A DNA stretch of 53,908 nucleotides from an uncultured bacterium (GTDB lineage: Bacteria; Nitrospirota; Thermodesulfovibrionia; Thermodesulfovibrionales; Thermodesulfovibrionaceae): NCBI GenBank assembly GCA_937998865.1, contig CALLBR010000028.1, forward strand, positions 1 to 53,908. Reading direction: 5' to 3'. The notes beneath the pieces were generated by a model. That model searched no databases and was not told where the DNA came from. It was given only the letters and a program-made list of their open reading frames with translations. Of the stretch, positions 1 to 9,040 are shown piece by piece. Numbering within the stretch: position 1 is the first letter of the stretch; every line of letters starts with the position of its first letter. The translations under genes and the position numbers were made by a program.

Positions 1-303
1 GCAATTACAGGAGAAAAATCAGGCTCGGAGTGACAGGGAAGATTTTTTGCAATGACACTCTCCACTATTTTTGCAAGGACCTCCTCCTTATGTCATTGCG
101 AGGAGCGCAAGCGACGAAGCAATCCTCTGTTTCTAAAAATCCCTTTTTCTGAAAATTCCCAGAGAAATTACCTTGCAGTGATTCGTTCTTTTCAATCAAT
201 CTCATCGGTATCTATTAAGCCACTATGACTCTCACGAAGAGTTCAATAAAACTTTAAAAATGAATCTTTTTAGAAGTCTTCTTCCAAATGATATAATCAA
301 AAA
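1..303. other. Non-coding stretch before the first gene
   Basis: I see no convincing gene here. The stretch holds one copy of a dispersed GTCATTGCGAGGAGC-type repeat (listed separately) and, near position 25-40, a CGGAGTGACA fragment of the kind that often accompanies the other end of such repeats. No clear Shine-Dalgarno precedes the MFS gene at 304, and I could not pick out a promoter with confidence. Confidence 0.6.
92..125. repeat. Dispersed intergenic repeat, GTCATTGCGAGGAGC type
   Basis: The stretch starts GTCATTGCGAGGAGCGCAAG and ends CGACGAAGCAATCC. The inner part is an imperfect palindrome (TTGC...GCAA and GCGC/GCGA arms). Elements of nearly this sequence are known as intergenic repeats in several unrelated bacteria, so I recognise the type from general knowledge. 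Only one full copy is present in the window, so its repeat status here rests on recognition, not on copies seen. Confidence 0.55.
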
Positions 304-1497
304 ATGTCCCATCCAATTAAAAATAAAGAATTTAGGGCTTACTGGATAGGGCAAACTATATCTCTCAGTGGCACTTGGATGCAATATATTGCCCAGAATT
401 GGCTTGTTTATATTTTAACTAAATCTGCTTTTTATCTTGGTTTAATCTCCTTTTTGTCGTCCTTTCCTATTCTAATTTTTACTCTATTTGCTGGAGTTGT
501 TGCAGATAGATATTCAAGGAAAAAAATTTTAATTTTGACCCAAATTTTCTCTCTTTTCCCAGCTTTGTTTCTTGGCATAATAATCCACATGAACATAGTT
601 ACAATTTGGCATGTTGCCCTTGCCTCCTTTGTTCTCGGTATAGCAGGAGCCTTTGATATGCCTGCCAGACAGGCATTTATCTCAGAATTAGTCTCAAAAG
701 AAATGATTACAAAAGCAATTGCAATGCAATCAATCTCTTTCAATATGGCAAGAATCATAGGTCCTTTTTTGGCTGGTATAGTAGTAACCAATTTTAATTT
801 CCAAATGTGTTTTTATTTAAATGCCTTAAGTTTTATCCCGTTAATATTTATTTTGATTACTCTTTGTAGTAAAAGTTGCTCAAGTTCTGAGGAAAGTAGC
901 TCCTTTAAGGACTTTTTCAAAGAAGGCTTAAATTTTCTTTTCAACAATAAGAGGATTCTGTTTATTATCCTCGCTGTAGGAAGTTTCACAATTTTTGGGA
1001 TTTCTTTTATTCCAATTTTACCGATAATTGTAGATAAAATTCTGCACTCTAACATTGAGGGATTAGGAATGATTATTTCATCCATAGGCTTTGGCTCCCT
1101 AATTGCCGGAGGTATTATAACTCTGAGAAAAGACATAGAAAACAAAGAAAGTCTGATATTCAAGGCTTCTATGATTATTCCAATAGGAATTTTAGGGATT
1201 GCCTTTTCAAAAAATATCTACCTTACCATGGGCTTTGCCTTTATTTTAGGTTTTGCTTTTGTTAATTTTTTCACCATGAGTAATAGCTATATTCAAAATC
1301 AAACAGAGCAGAAACTAAGAGGCAGAATAATGAGTTTCTTTTCTTTCGTTTTTCTCGGATTTACTCCTATTGGTAATATTTTAGTAGGAATTTTAGTAGA
1401 TATTTTTGGCGTAAGAAATGTTCTTATTTCATATGCTCTGTTATGTTTTCTATCGGGATTGTTTTTTCTTAAAATTTTATTGCATCGTAAATGTTGA
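304..1497 (+). CDS. MFS transporter, MFS_3/EntS-like exporter
   Basis: A 397-residue integral membrane protein with about twelve hydrophobic segments, the normal size for a major facilitator. The loop between helices 2 and 3 carries the MFS signature A-D-R-Y-S-R-K-K (about residues 67-74), and the stretch DMPARQAF near residue 117 is typical of the EntS-like MFS_3 branch that exports siderophores or drugs. It probably works as a proton-driven exporter in the inner membrane; the substrate cannot be told from sequence. The gene stands alone ahead of gcvH, with 87 bases between them and no obvious Shine-Dalgarno before its ATG. Confidence 0.88.
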   Translation: MSHPIKNKEFRAYWIGQTISLSGTWMQYIAQNWLVYILTKSAFYLGLISFLSSFPILIFTLFAGVVADRYSRKKILILTQIFSLFPALFLGIIIHMNIVTIWHVALASFVLGIAGAFDMPARQAFISELVSKEMITKAIAMQSISFNMARIIGPFLAGIVVTNFNFQMCFYLNALSFIPLIFILITLCSKSCSSSEESSSFKDFFKEGLNFLFNNKRILFIILAVGSFTIFGISFIPILPIIVDKILHSNIEGLGMIISSIGFGSLIAGGIITLRKDIENKESLIFKASMIIPIGILGIAFSKNIYLTMGFAFILGFAFVNFFTMSNSYIQNQTEQKLRGRIMSFFSFVFLGFTPIGNILVGILVDIFGVRNVLISYALLCFLSGLFFLKILLHRKC

Positions 1498-1584
1498 TAT
1501 TTGATAATTACCAATGATAAGCTAATTTCTATACACTTCATGAAGAAGGTCGAGCATAGAAAATAAAATTTTAATGGAGGGAAA

Positions 1585-1974
1585 ATGAGTTTGGAAAATT
1601 ACAGATTTCACAAAGAACATACTTGGGTAAAATTATCTGGTAAAAGTAAAAAAGTAAAGGTTGGTATCACAGACTATGCTCAAGAATCCTTAGGAGATAT
1701 TATCTACATTGAGCTTCCAGAGGTAGAATCTCATGTAGATGCAGACAGTGAGATGGCTGAGATTGAATCAACAAAAACTTCCTCACCGGTTATTGCACCT
1801 GTAAGTGGTGTAGTTGTTCAGGTAAATGAGGAACTTATTGACCATCCAGAAATAATAAATGAAGATCCCTATGGAAAAGGTTGGATTGCTGTGATTGAGA
1901 TGGACAACCCTGATGAAGTGGATGACTTAATGGACCATGAGGAATACGAAAGTTATCTCGAAGAAGAAAAATAA
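1585..1974 (+). CDS. gcvH: Glycine cleavage system H protein (lipoyl carrier)
   Basis: A 129-residue lipoyl-domain protein, the usual length of GcvH. It begins with the family pattern YRFHKEHTWVK and carries the lipoylation site E-S-T-K-T with Lys64 as the modified residue, followed by APVSGVVVQVN. In glycine cleavage the lipoyl arm shuttles the aminomethyl group between P, T and L proteins in the cytoplasm. A GGAGGG site lies 5 bases before the ATG. The stop codon shares a base with the start of lpdA, so the two are translated together. The residues round the lysine (ESTKT instead of the commoner ESVKA) differ a little from classical GcvH, and no gcvT or gcvP gene is nearby, so a second lipoyl-carrier role is possible. 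Confidence 0.93.
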   Translation: MSLENYRFHKEHTWVKLSGKSKKVKVGITDYAQESLGDIIYIELPEVESHVDADSEMAEIESTKTSSPVIAPVSGVVVQVNEELIDHPEIINEDPYGKGWIAVIEMDNPDEVDDLMDHEEYESYLEEEK

Positions 1975-3341
1975 TGAAGATTACAGTTATTGGAGGCGGT
2001 CCTGCTGGATATGTATCTGCTCTTACAGCAAAAAGAGCAGGTGCAGAAGTATTTTTAATTGAAAGAGACGAGCTTGGAGGAACCTGTCTAAATAGAGGTT
2101 GTATACCTACAAAAACAGTCATACACTCTTTGGAAATCTTAGATAAGATAAAGGCTCAAAAATATACTCGTGATACTGCCTTTGAGATTTCCTTAGATCT
2201 ATCAAGTATTTTTCAGAGAAAGGATAGCGTTGTTGAAACCCAGAGAAAGGGACTAATAACGCTTTTAAAACAGTCTGGAGTCACTATCATAAAAGATGAT
2301 GCTTATTTGATATCACCTAAAGAAGTATTTTTAAAAAATTCTTCAGAAAAAATTATATCTGACAAAATTATTATCGCTACAGGTTCAAGACCAGCTGAAC
2401 TTCCTATACTTGGTTTTGATGGGCAGAGAATTCTATCTAGTGATGACCTATGGAACATGAGAGAAATTCCAAAATCCATTACAATAATAGGTGCAGGTGC
2501 CATAGGATGCGAGTTTGCTTGGATTTTTCATCTTCTTGGTAGCAAGGTTACCTTGATTGAGCTTATGCCAAGAGTTTTGCCCATGGAAGATGAGGAAATT
2601 TCAAAGGCTCTTGAAAGACTCTTTAAAAAGAGAAAGATAGATTTTCATACAGGAGTAAAAATAGAAGACTTAAAAAAGAATGAAAGAGAGGTTGAAATTA
2701 CTCTTTCTAACGGTAAAAACATCATTTCAGAGAAAATAGTTGTATCTGTTGGAAGAGCCTATAATACTGATTTCCTTCAGGGTGTTGAAATTAATTTTGG
2801 TCCAAAGGGAGAGATTTTAGTTGATGAATTTCTCCAGACAAATTTGGAGGCTGTTTATGCCATAGGGGATGTAAATGGTAAGTGGTTACTTGCTCATGTG
2901 GCGTATAAAGAAGGAGAGATTGCGGCTAAGAATGCCTTGGGAGAGAGCTTAAAAATGGATTATTCTGTCATACCCTCTACAATATTTACAGTATCTGAGG
3001 TTGCATCAGCAGGAATGAGAGAAAATGAAGCTTTACAAAAAGGACTAAAAATCAGAAAGGGACTTTTTCCCTTTAGGGCGATTGGTAAAGCCCATGCAAT
3101 AGGTGAGATTGATGGATTTGTTAAGGTTATTGCTGAGGAGGAGACAGATGTTTTACTGGGTGCCCATATTATTGGACCAAAGGCTTCTGAGCTAATTCAT
3201 GAGCTTGCTTTGGCTATAAAGTTAAAGGTAAAAGCTAAAGAAGTAAAGGAACTTATTCATTCTCATCCTACTCTTTCTGAATGCATCTGGGAAGCTGTGG
3301 CAGATATCCATGGAGTGGCAATCCACAAAATAGACAGATAG
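1974..3341 (+). CDS. lpdA: Dihydrolipoyl dehydrogenase (L protein/E3)
   Basis: A 455-residue flavoprotein disulfide reductase that reoxidises protein-bound dihydrolipoamide with NAD+. The FAD-binding GGGPAGY sits at residues 7-13, the redox-active disulfide is Cys38/Cys43 in GGTCLNRGCIPTK, the NAD-binding GAGAIGCEF follows near residue 180, and the dimer-interface active-site pair is His431/Glu436 in HSHPTLSE. Length and all catalytic elements are intact. It overlaps the gcvH stop by one base, so its partner is evidently the lipoyl carrier encoded just before it. Confidence 0.95.
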   Translation: MKITVIGGGPAGYVSALTAKRAGAEVFLIERDELGGTCLNRGCIPTKTVIHSLEILDKIKAQKYTRDTAFEISLDLSSIFQRKDSVVETQRKGLITLLKQSGVTIIKDDAYLISPKEVFLKNSSEKIISDKIIIATGSRPAELPILGFDGQRILSSDDLWNMREIPKSITIIGAGAIGCEFAWIFHLLGSKVTLIELMPRVLPMEDEEISKALERLFKKRKIDFHTGVKIEDLKKNEREVEITLSNGKNIISEKIVVSVGRAYNTDFLQGVEINFGPKGEILVDEFLQTNLEAVYAIGDVNGKWLLAHVAYKEGEIAAKNALGESLKMDYSVIPSTIFTVSEVASAGMRENEALQKGLKIRKGLFPFRAIGKAHAIGEIDGFVKVIAEEETDVLLGAHIIGPKASELIHELALAIKLKVKAKEVKELIHSHPTLSECIWEAVADIHGVAIHKIDR

Positions 3342-4244
3342 ATGCTTTCTCTTATCAAGATTGCCTTTGTCTTCCTATTAATTCTCTTTTTGCTTCGTAA
3401 AAAAATTAATGTAGGATATGCTTTAATTGTTGGAGCCATAGCCTTAATTTTTTTATTTCCTATTGAGTTTAATAGGCTTCCTTTAACTATCTTAAAAGCT
3501 TTTTCTTCTCATAGTTTTTTAAATCTTTTCTCTTACATTGATTAAATCCTTTGAGTATTCATTAAGACAAACAGGGCTAATGCAGAAAATGACAGAGGCA
3601 TCGCAAAGATTAGTAAAAGATAAAAAGTTATCTATAATCTCTATGCCCCTCATAATAGGAATGCTACCTTCTTTAGGAGGTGCTTATCTTTCAGCACCAA
3701 TGGTTGATTCAGCCACAAAAAATACGAGGTAGATTTATCAATTTCCCTCTTTGGGAATGTCCTTTTTCTTTGCCTTTGGTTTAGGTTTTCTGTAAGGAAG
3801 ATTTTTGAAATATTTTAATACGGGTTTACTTTGGATGTAATAGTGCTTGTTTTTGGAGTTATTATTTTTAAGGAGATGCTTCAGTTCTCAGGAGCTGTAG
3901 AAGATATTGCAAGGGCTATAACAAATTTAGAGATTCCCTATCTTTTAATCTTTATTTCCCTTCCCTTTTTTATGGGTCTTATAACAGGAATTAGTGTTGG
4001 TTTCGTAGGAAGCACTTTTCCTCTGTTAATTCATCTTAAACCGATCATTCCTTATGAAATATCTCTTGCTTTTGTCTCTGGTTATGCTGGCGTACTAGTC
4101 TCTCCTCTTCATTTATGTTTGATTCTGACAAAGGAATATTTTAAAGCTGATATGCTTGGTATCTATAAAAAGATCTTTCCTGCCATTCTGATTATTTTTC
4201 TCTTTACATTGATAGAATATACGGTTTTAAGATATTATATTTAA
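3342..4244 (+). pseudogene. Broken DUF401-family membrane transporter gene
   Basis: Three pieces of one membrane protein lie in two reading frames: residues from 3342 to about 3545, a second piece 3538-3732 in another frame (KMTEASQRLVKDKKLSI...GMLPSLGGAYLSAPMVDSA), and a third 3831-4244 back in the first frame (FMGLITGISVGFVGSTFPLL, then GVLVSPLHLCLILTKEYF). Order and content match one DUF401 protein (a citrate-transporter-like family of roughly 400 residues). The 3733-3830 part, read in a third frame, still shows NFPLWE before stops. At least two frameshifts and stops make a functional product unlikely. It begins on the base after the lpdA stop and so was once part of that operon. Confidence 0.85.
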
Positions 4245-4269
4245 GATTTATTTCAAGGAGGTTTCATAA

Positions 4270-5550
4270 ATGGGTGAAATAATAGACATAATTGCAAGAG
4301 AGGTTCTCGATTCCAGAGGTAATCCCACAGTTCAGGTAGAGGTGCTTTTAGACTCAGGGGTTGTAGGAATGGCAACTGTTCCTTCTGGTGCCTCTACAGG
4401 TACGAAAGAAGCTTTAGAGCTAAGAGACGGTGATAAGAACCGTTACATGGGTAAAGGTGTTCTCAAGGCAATAGAAAACATATATCATGAAATAGCTCCT
4501 AATATCATTGGAATGGAGTCAACTGATCAAGAGGGAATAGACAGATTTTTAATGGAGCTTGATGGTACTGAAAACAAAAGCAAACTTGGTGCAAATGCTA
4601 TCTTAGCCATATCAATGGCTGTATGCAAGGCTTCAGCAGAAGAGTGTGGCTTATCCCTTTATCGCTACATAGGTGGAACTCATGCAAGGGTTTTACCTGT
4701 TCCTATGATGAATATAATAAATGGCGGAGTCCATGCGGACAATAATCTTGACTTACAGGAATTTATGATTGTGCCTGCAGGATTTAACAGTTTTTCTGAT
4801 GCTTTGAGAGCCTCTGTAGAAGTTTTTCATACTCTTAAGGGAATATTGAAAAATAAAGGACTTAATACATCTGTTGGTGATGAAGGCGGTTTTGCTCCTA
4901 TGCTTGAAAACAATGAAGAAGCGGTAAAGCTAATTCTTGAAGCTATAAAAGAAGCTGGATATAATCCAGGCAAAGATATTTATATAGCTTTAGATTCTGC
5001 AGCCTCAGAGTTTTTCAGTGAAGGAGCATACAAGGTTGAAGGTAAAAAACTCAGTCCCAAAGATATAGTAGATTATTATGAAGCCTTGGTTGATAAATAT
5101 CCGATTATCTCAATAGAAGATGGAATGAGTGAGGAAGACTGGGATGGATGGGAATTGCTTACAAAAAGATTGGGTAAAAAGATTCAGCTTGTAGCAGATG
5201 ATCTTGTAGTGACAAACCCAAAAATAATTAAAGAAGCTATGAATCGCTCAATAGCTAACTCTATTCTGATAAAACTCAATCAGATCGGTACAGTTTCAGA
5301 GACTCTTCAAGCAATTGAGCTAACAAAAAATAATAAATATACGGCTGTTATCTCTCACCGGTCAGGAGAAACAGAAGATACAACAATAGCAGATCTTGCA
5401 GTGGCTTGTAATACTGGATTCATAAAAACAGGTTCTCTCTGCCGTGGAGAAAGAATAGTAAAATATAACAGACTTCTTCAAATTGAAGAGGAACTGGAAG
5501 ATACAGCTATTTTTAGAGGAATATCGGCTTTTTATAATCTTGGACTTTAA
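4270..5550 (+). CDS. eno: Enolase (phosphopyruvate hydratase)
   Basis: A 426-residue enolase of standard length, interconverting 2-phosphoglycerate and phosphoenolpyruvate. Seen motifs are [12 protein letters not shown] at the N-terminus, the catalytic-loop [19 protein letters not shown] with the acid/base glutamate, [14 protein letters not shown] with a Mg2+ ligand, LIKLNQIGT with the catalytic lysine, and [15 protein letters not shown]. An AAGGAGG site sits 7 bases before the ATG. The usual GDDLFVTN is ADDLVVTN here, a conservative change. ftsB follows after one base and a GH57 gene after that, so it probably heads a three-gene operon. Confidence 0.97.
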   Translation: MGEIIDIIAREVLDSRGNPTVQVEVLLDSGVVGMATVPSGASTGTKEALELRDGDKNRYMGKGVLKAIENIYHEIAPNIIGMESTDQEGIDRFLMELDGTENKSKLGANAILAISMAVCKASAEECGLSLYRYIGGTHARVLPVPMMNIINGGVHADNNLDLQEFMIVPAGFNSFSDALRASVEVFHTLKGILKNKGLNTSVGDEGGFAPMLENNEEAVKLILEAIKEAGYNPGKDIYIALDSAASEFFSEGAYKVEGKKLSPKDIVDYYEALVDKYPIISIEDGMSEEDWDGWELLTKRLGKKIQLVADDLVVTNPKIIKEAMNRSIANSILIKLNQIGTVSETLQAIELTKNNKYTAVISHRSGETEDTTIADLAVACNTGFIKTGSLCRGERIVKYNRLLQIEEELEDTAIFRGISAFYNLGL

Positions 5551-5551
5551 T

Positions 5552-5881
5552 ATGTCAAAGCATGCATTAAAAGAACAACTTAGAAGAGAGCGAAACATAA
5601 GGAGCAAAATATATGTTATTTTGCTCCTTATAGTATTATTTTTTTTGCTTTATGGTTTTTTCTTTGGGAATATGGGATATTTGAAGTATCGTGAACTAAA
5701 GAACAATGAAAAGAAACTTCTCACAGAAATTGAACAAATATCTCAAGTGAATAGTTCCCTTAGCAGGGAGATAGATTTATTAAAAAAGGATCAAGCTTAT
5801 TTAGAAAAATACGCAAAAGAAAAATTCGGATTAGTAAAACCAGGAGAAATGATCTTTCAATTTAAAAGTGAAGAAAAATGA
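5552..5881 (+). CDS. ftsB: FtsB/DivIC-like septum formation initiator
   Basis: A 109-residue bitopic protein: a basic cytoplasmic start (MSKHALKEQLRRER), one membrane helix at about residues 18-40, then a heptad coiled coil ending in KYAKEKFGLVKPGEMIFQF, the characteristic C-terminal block of FtsB/DivIC. In the divisome FtsB joins FtsL and FtsQ in the inner membrane. I chose the ATG at 5552, one base after the eno stop; the frame is open further upstream but that would extend into eno without reason. The eno-ftsB linkage is common in bacteria. It overlaps the next start as ATGA. Confidence 0.9.
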   Translation: MSKHALKEQLRRERNIRSKIYVILLLIVLFFLLYGFFFGNMGYLKYRELKNNEKKLLTEIEQISQVNSSLSREIDLLKKDQAYLEKYAKEKFGLVKPGEMIFQFKSEEK

Positions 5882-8010
5882 GCATTAACATAGCAATTCT
5901 TTGGCATATGCATCAACCCTATTACTATGATCCTTTAAAAAACAAATTTATGCTTCCTTGGGTAAGGCTTCATGCTACAAAAGACTATCTTGATATGCTT
6001 TTGATTTTAAAGAAATTTCCAGAAATTAAAGTTACTTTCAATTTGGTTCCCTCTCTTTTAAAGCAAATTAGAGAATATGAACAAGGAGCTACAGATATTT
6101 TTTTTGAACATAGTATTATTAGAGCTGAGGATTTGACTCTAGAACAGAGGGTTTTTATACTGGATAATTTCTTTCTTGCCAATTGGGAGACAATGATAAG
6201 ACCTTTTCCCAGATACAGGGAATTATTAGAAAAGAGAGGCAAAACCTACGGAGATTTGGAAAGTATAGCAAAAAAATTCACCTCTCAAGAAATTAGGGAT
6301 ATTCAGTTATTATTTAATCTCGTATGGATTGATCCTTTACATAGAGAGGAGGACAGCCTTTTAAAGGATATACAAAAAAAGGGTATGAATTTTTCTGAAG
6401 AGGAAAAAGATTATGTTTTAGAAAAACATCTTCAAATATTAAGAAAAATAATACCAACCTACCGAGAAATGGCAAATTCAGGACAAATAGAGATTTCCCT
6501 TTCTCCCTTTTATCATCCTATATTACCTTTAATTTATGATAATTATAAAGCAAGAGAATGCATGCCCTGGGTTATTCTTCCTGAAAATCATTTTAGAGCT
6601 CCAGAGGATGCAGAAGCTCAGATTAAAAGAGCGATTAAGTTTTTCGAAGAAACTTTTCAATTTCAGCCAAAGGGTATGTGGCCCTCAGAGGGTGCTGTAA
6701 GTGAAGAAGTTCTCTCCCTCATTAAATCATCGGGTATTCAATGGGTAGCAACAGATGAGGATATATTGGCTAAGTCATTAGGTATAAGTCTTAGAGCAGG
6801 AGAAAAACTTTTACATCCAGAGACCCTGTATTGTCCTTATAACTTTGAGGGTTTGAACATTTTTTTCAGAGACAGAATCCTTTCTGATTTAATAGGATTT
6901 GTTTATTCAAACTGGGATGCTCACAAAGCAACAGAGGATTTTATGGCAAGATTAAAAGAGGCGCCGGAGAATTCATTAATTTCAATAATTCTGGATGGAG
7001 AAAATGCTTGGGAATATTACAAGAGCGATGGTTTAGATTTTCTAAACAATCTTTATTATAAAATTCAGAGGGAAAAAAGCATAAGAACTGTTACTTTTTC
7101 AGAATATTTGAGTAATTATTCTGATATAAAACCTCTAAGAAAGGTTTTTCCAGGTTCATGGATTAATGCAAATTTTTCTATTTGGATTGGCCATGAGGAG
7201 GACAACTTGTCTTGGGATTATTTATATAAAGTAAGAAATGATTTGATAAATTTTCAAAGAGAAAATCCCCATATAGACATGTCAGAAGCTTGGGAAGCGA
7301 TATATATTTGTGAAGGAAGTGACTGGAATTGGTGGTATGGAGACGAACATTATACAGAGACGAAGGATGTATTCGATGAGATATATCGCCATAATCTTAT
7401 GAATATATATATCAAGATAGGAAAGGAATCTCCGGCATTCTTAGAGATTCCCATAAGTAAAAAAATGAAAGAGATAAAACCAGAGTTAGAACCCAGAGGA
7501 TTTATATATCCCAAAATAGATGGGAAAATAACTGGATATTTTGAATGGCTTGAGGCTGGTAAATTTTCCCTCAAAAGATTAGGTGGAAGCATGCATAAAT
7601 CAGAGGGATTATTATCAGAGTTGTATTATGGATTTAACAAAAAATTTCTTTATGTGAGGCTTGATCCCCACTGCTCATTAGAGGAATTTAAAAACTTAAA
7701 ATTCAACATTCAAATTATAGAACCTCAAAGAATAAAAATAGTCTGGGATCCTCAGAATAATACCTTTGCCCGTCTATACAAGGAAAAAGATGAGGCATGG
7801 ATTGAATCAGGAGAAATAGACAGTATCGCAATTGATCAAATTTTTGAAATTGAAATACCTCTTGAAAAAATTGGTATAAAAGAGGAAGAGGAAGTTTCTT
7901 TTTTTATCGAAGTATTAAAAAATAATAATCCCATTGATAGAGCTCCTGCAATAGGTTTTATTAAGGTAAAAATACCTCATCCAGAATTCGAAAAACTCAT
8001 GTGGTTGTAA
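5878..8010 (+). CDS. Glycoside hydrolase family 57 (alpha-amylase-like)
   Basis: A 710-residue GH57 protein. The N-terminus LWHMHQPYY is the family's first conserved region; GMWPSEGAVSEEVL contains the catalytic nucleophile glutamate and ILDGENAWEYY the acid aspartate. Residues from about 540 on form an extra beta-rich domain. No signal peptide is present, so it should act on cytoplasmic alpha-glucans such as glycogen or maltodextrins, as a 4-alpha-glucanotransferase or amylopullulanase-type enzyme; exact specificity cannot be read from sequence. Its start overlaps ftsB. GH57 enzymes are most common in thermophiles. Confidence 0.92.
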   Translation: MSINIAILWHMHQPYYYDPLKNKFMLPWVRLHATKDYLDMLLILKKFPEIKVTFNLVPSLLKQIREYEQGATDIFFEHSIIRAEDLTLEQRVFILDNFFLANWETMIRPFPRYRELLEKRGKTYGDLESIAKKFTSQEIRDIQLLFNLVWIDPLHREEDSLLKDIQKKGMNFSEEEKDYVLEKHLQILRKIIPTYREMANSGQIEISLSPFYHPILPLIYDNYKARECMPWVILPENHFRAPEDAEAQIKRAIKFFEETFQFQPKGMWPSEGAVSEEVLSLIKSSGIQWVATDEDILAKSLGISLRAGEKLLHPETLYCPYNFEGLNIFFRDRILSDLIGFVYSNWDAHKATEDFMARLKEAPENSLISIILDGENAWEYYKSDGLDFLNNLYYKIQREKSIRTVTFSEYLSNYSDIKPLRKVFPGSWINANFSIWIGHEEDNLSWDYLYKVRNDLINFQRENPHIDMSEAWEAIYICEGSDWNWWYGDEHYTETKDVFDEIYRHNLMNIYIKIGKESPAFLEIPISKKMKEIKPELEPRGFIYPKIDGKITGYFEWLEAGKFSLKRLGGSMHKSEGLLSELYYGFNKKFLYVRLDPHCSLEEFKNLKFNIQIIEPQRIKIVWDPQNNTFARLYKEKDEAWIESGEIDSIAIDQIFEIEIPLEKIGIKEEEEVSFFIEVLKNNNPIDRAPAIGFIKVKIPHPEFEKLMWL

Positions 8011-8057
8011 TACTCAATTTTTTATCATTGCTAAATTCTAAAAAATAAAATTTAATA

Positions 8058-8086
8058 TTGACTTCTAATTTTTATTTATTTTATTA
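8058..8086 (+). promoter_or_regulatory. Candidate sigma-70-type promoter for the electron-transfer pair
   Basis: TTGACT at 8058-8063 and TTATTA at 8081-8086 are 17 bases apart in the 122-base gap before the membrane-subunit gene. The surroundings are very AT-rich, so a chance match is possible. Confidence 0.45.
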
Positions 8087-8132
8087 TTAATTAAATTTAT
8101 ACTTTTATAAAAAACATTTTTTGGAGGGATTT

Positions 8133-9023
8133 ATGGATATCCTTTTAAATCTGTTTGCCTTTCTGTCTCCCCTTTTGCTTTTATTAGGTATAGGCATTAA
8201 ATTCGCAAGAATAGCTAATCAACCAGTCCACGTTAGATGGGAAATATATGACATTCCATCTGCTAAAAGAGGTGAAGCTGAACATGCAGGCTCCTATCTT
8301 GAAGAAATAGATTGGATGAAAAAGGAACCAAAAAAAAATCTACTAGTTGAGTTCGTTGAACCATTAAAGGAAATTTTTTTCCTTCATCGAGTAAAAAAAT
8401 TTAACATCTATGGATTATGGATTTGGTCATTGTTTCTTCATTGGGGAATATGGTTACTTTTTTTATGGGTCTTTCTTGTCCTTTTAAATGCAACCTTATA
8501 TTCATTTAATCTGGAGAATTTAATTTTTATAGCATACCTTTCTTATGGCTTTGGAGTATTAGGTTCTCTGGGATTATTTGTTAAGAGAATTTCAAATAAA
8601 GAGTTAAAGTTGTATACTTCTGGAATAGATTATGTAAATTTATTTTTCCTCTTCCTGCTATTTTTTACAGGATTATTGATGATTCAGTTAGATGATTATT
8701 CTAATGAGGTCCTATCTTATATGAAAGGAATAGTAAGTTTTACTTTGCAATCTGAGAACTTCTCAACTTTGACATTGCTTCACTTTTTAATCTTTGAAAT
8801 TTTTCTCTTATACATCCCCTTTTCAAAATTCTTTCACGGACCTGTAAAATTCTTCACTTTTCATAAAATTCTCTGGAATGATTCATATCAAAAGAAAGGT
8901 TCCAGGGAAGAAAAGAAAATTATGCAACAGCTAAATTACAAAGTAAAATGGGCAGCTCCTCATATTTTGCCTGAAAAAAGCTGGCTTGAAAATGCCCAAA
9001 ATACAAATTTCGATGAAAAATAA
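8133..9023 (+). CDS. Membrane cytochrome-b-like subunit (TmcC/HmcE/DsrM-like)
   Basis: A 296-residue membrane protein with about five to six hydrophobic helices and histidines placed inside or at the ends of them (FLHWGIWLLFL, LLHFLIFEIF, FFHGPVKFFTFHKILW), as in b-type cytochrome subunits that exchange electrons with menaquinone. The next gene encodes an HdrD-type iron-sulfur protein, the standard partner in the Tmc, Hmc and DsrMK complexes of sulfate reducers. I chose ATG 8133, 4 bases after the GGAGGG site, not the TTG at 8121, which overlaps that ribosome-binding site. Exact family assignment is uncertain because these subunits diverge quickly. Confidence 0.75.
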   Translation: MDILLNLFAFLSPLLLLLGIGIKFARIANQPVHVRWEIYDIPSAKRGEAEHAGSYLEEIDWMKKEPKKNLLVEFVEPLKEIFFLHRVKKFNIYGLWIWSLFLHWGIWLLFLWVFLVLLNATLYSFNLENLIFIAYLSYGFGVLGSLGLFVKRISNKELKLYTSGIDYVNLFFLFLLFFTGLLMIQLDDYSNEVLSYMKGIVSFTLQSENFSTLTLLHFLIFEIFLLYIPFSKFFHGPVKFFTFHKILWNDSYQKKGSREEKKIMQQLNYKVKWAAPHILPEKSWLENAQNTNFDEK

Positions 9024-9040
9024 CCATTAGGAGGGCGAAA

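Noticed and set aside
92-125. Possible CRISPR repeat
   Set aside because: Only one copy, no regular spacing and no cas genes; it matches a known dispersed intergenic repeat type.
8121-9023. TTG 8121 as start of the membrane subunit gene
   Set aside because: It overlaps the GGAGGG ribosome-binding site of the ATG at 8133.
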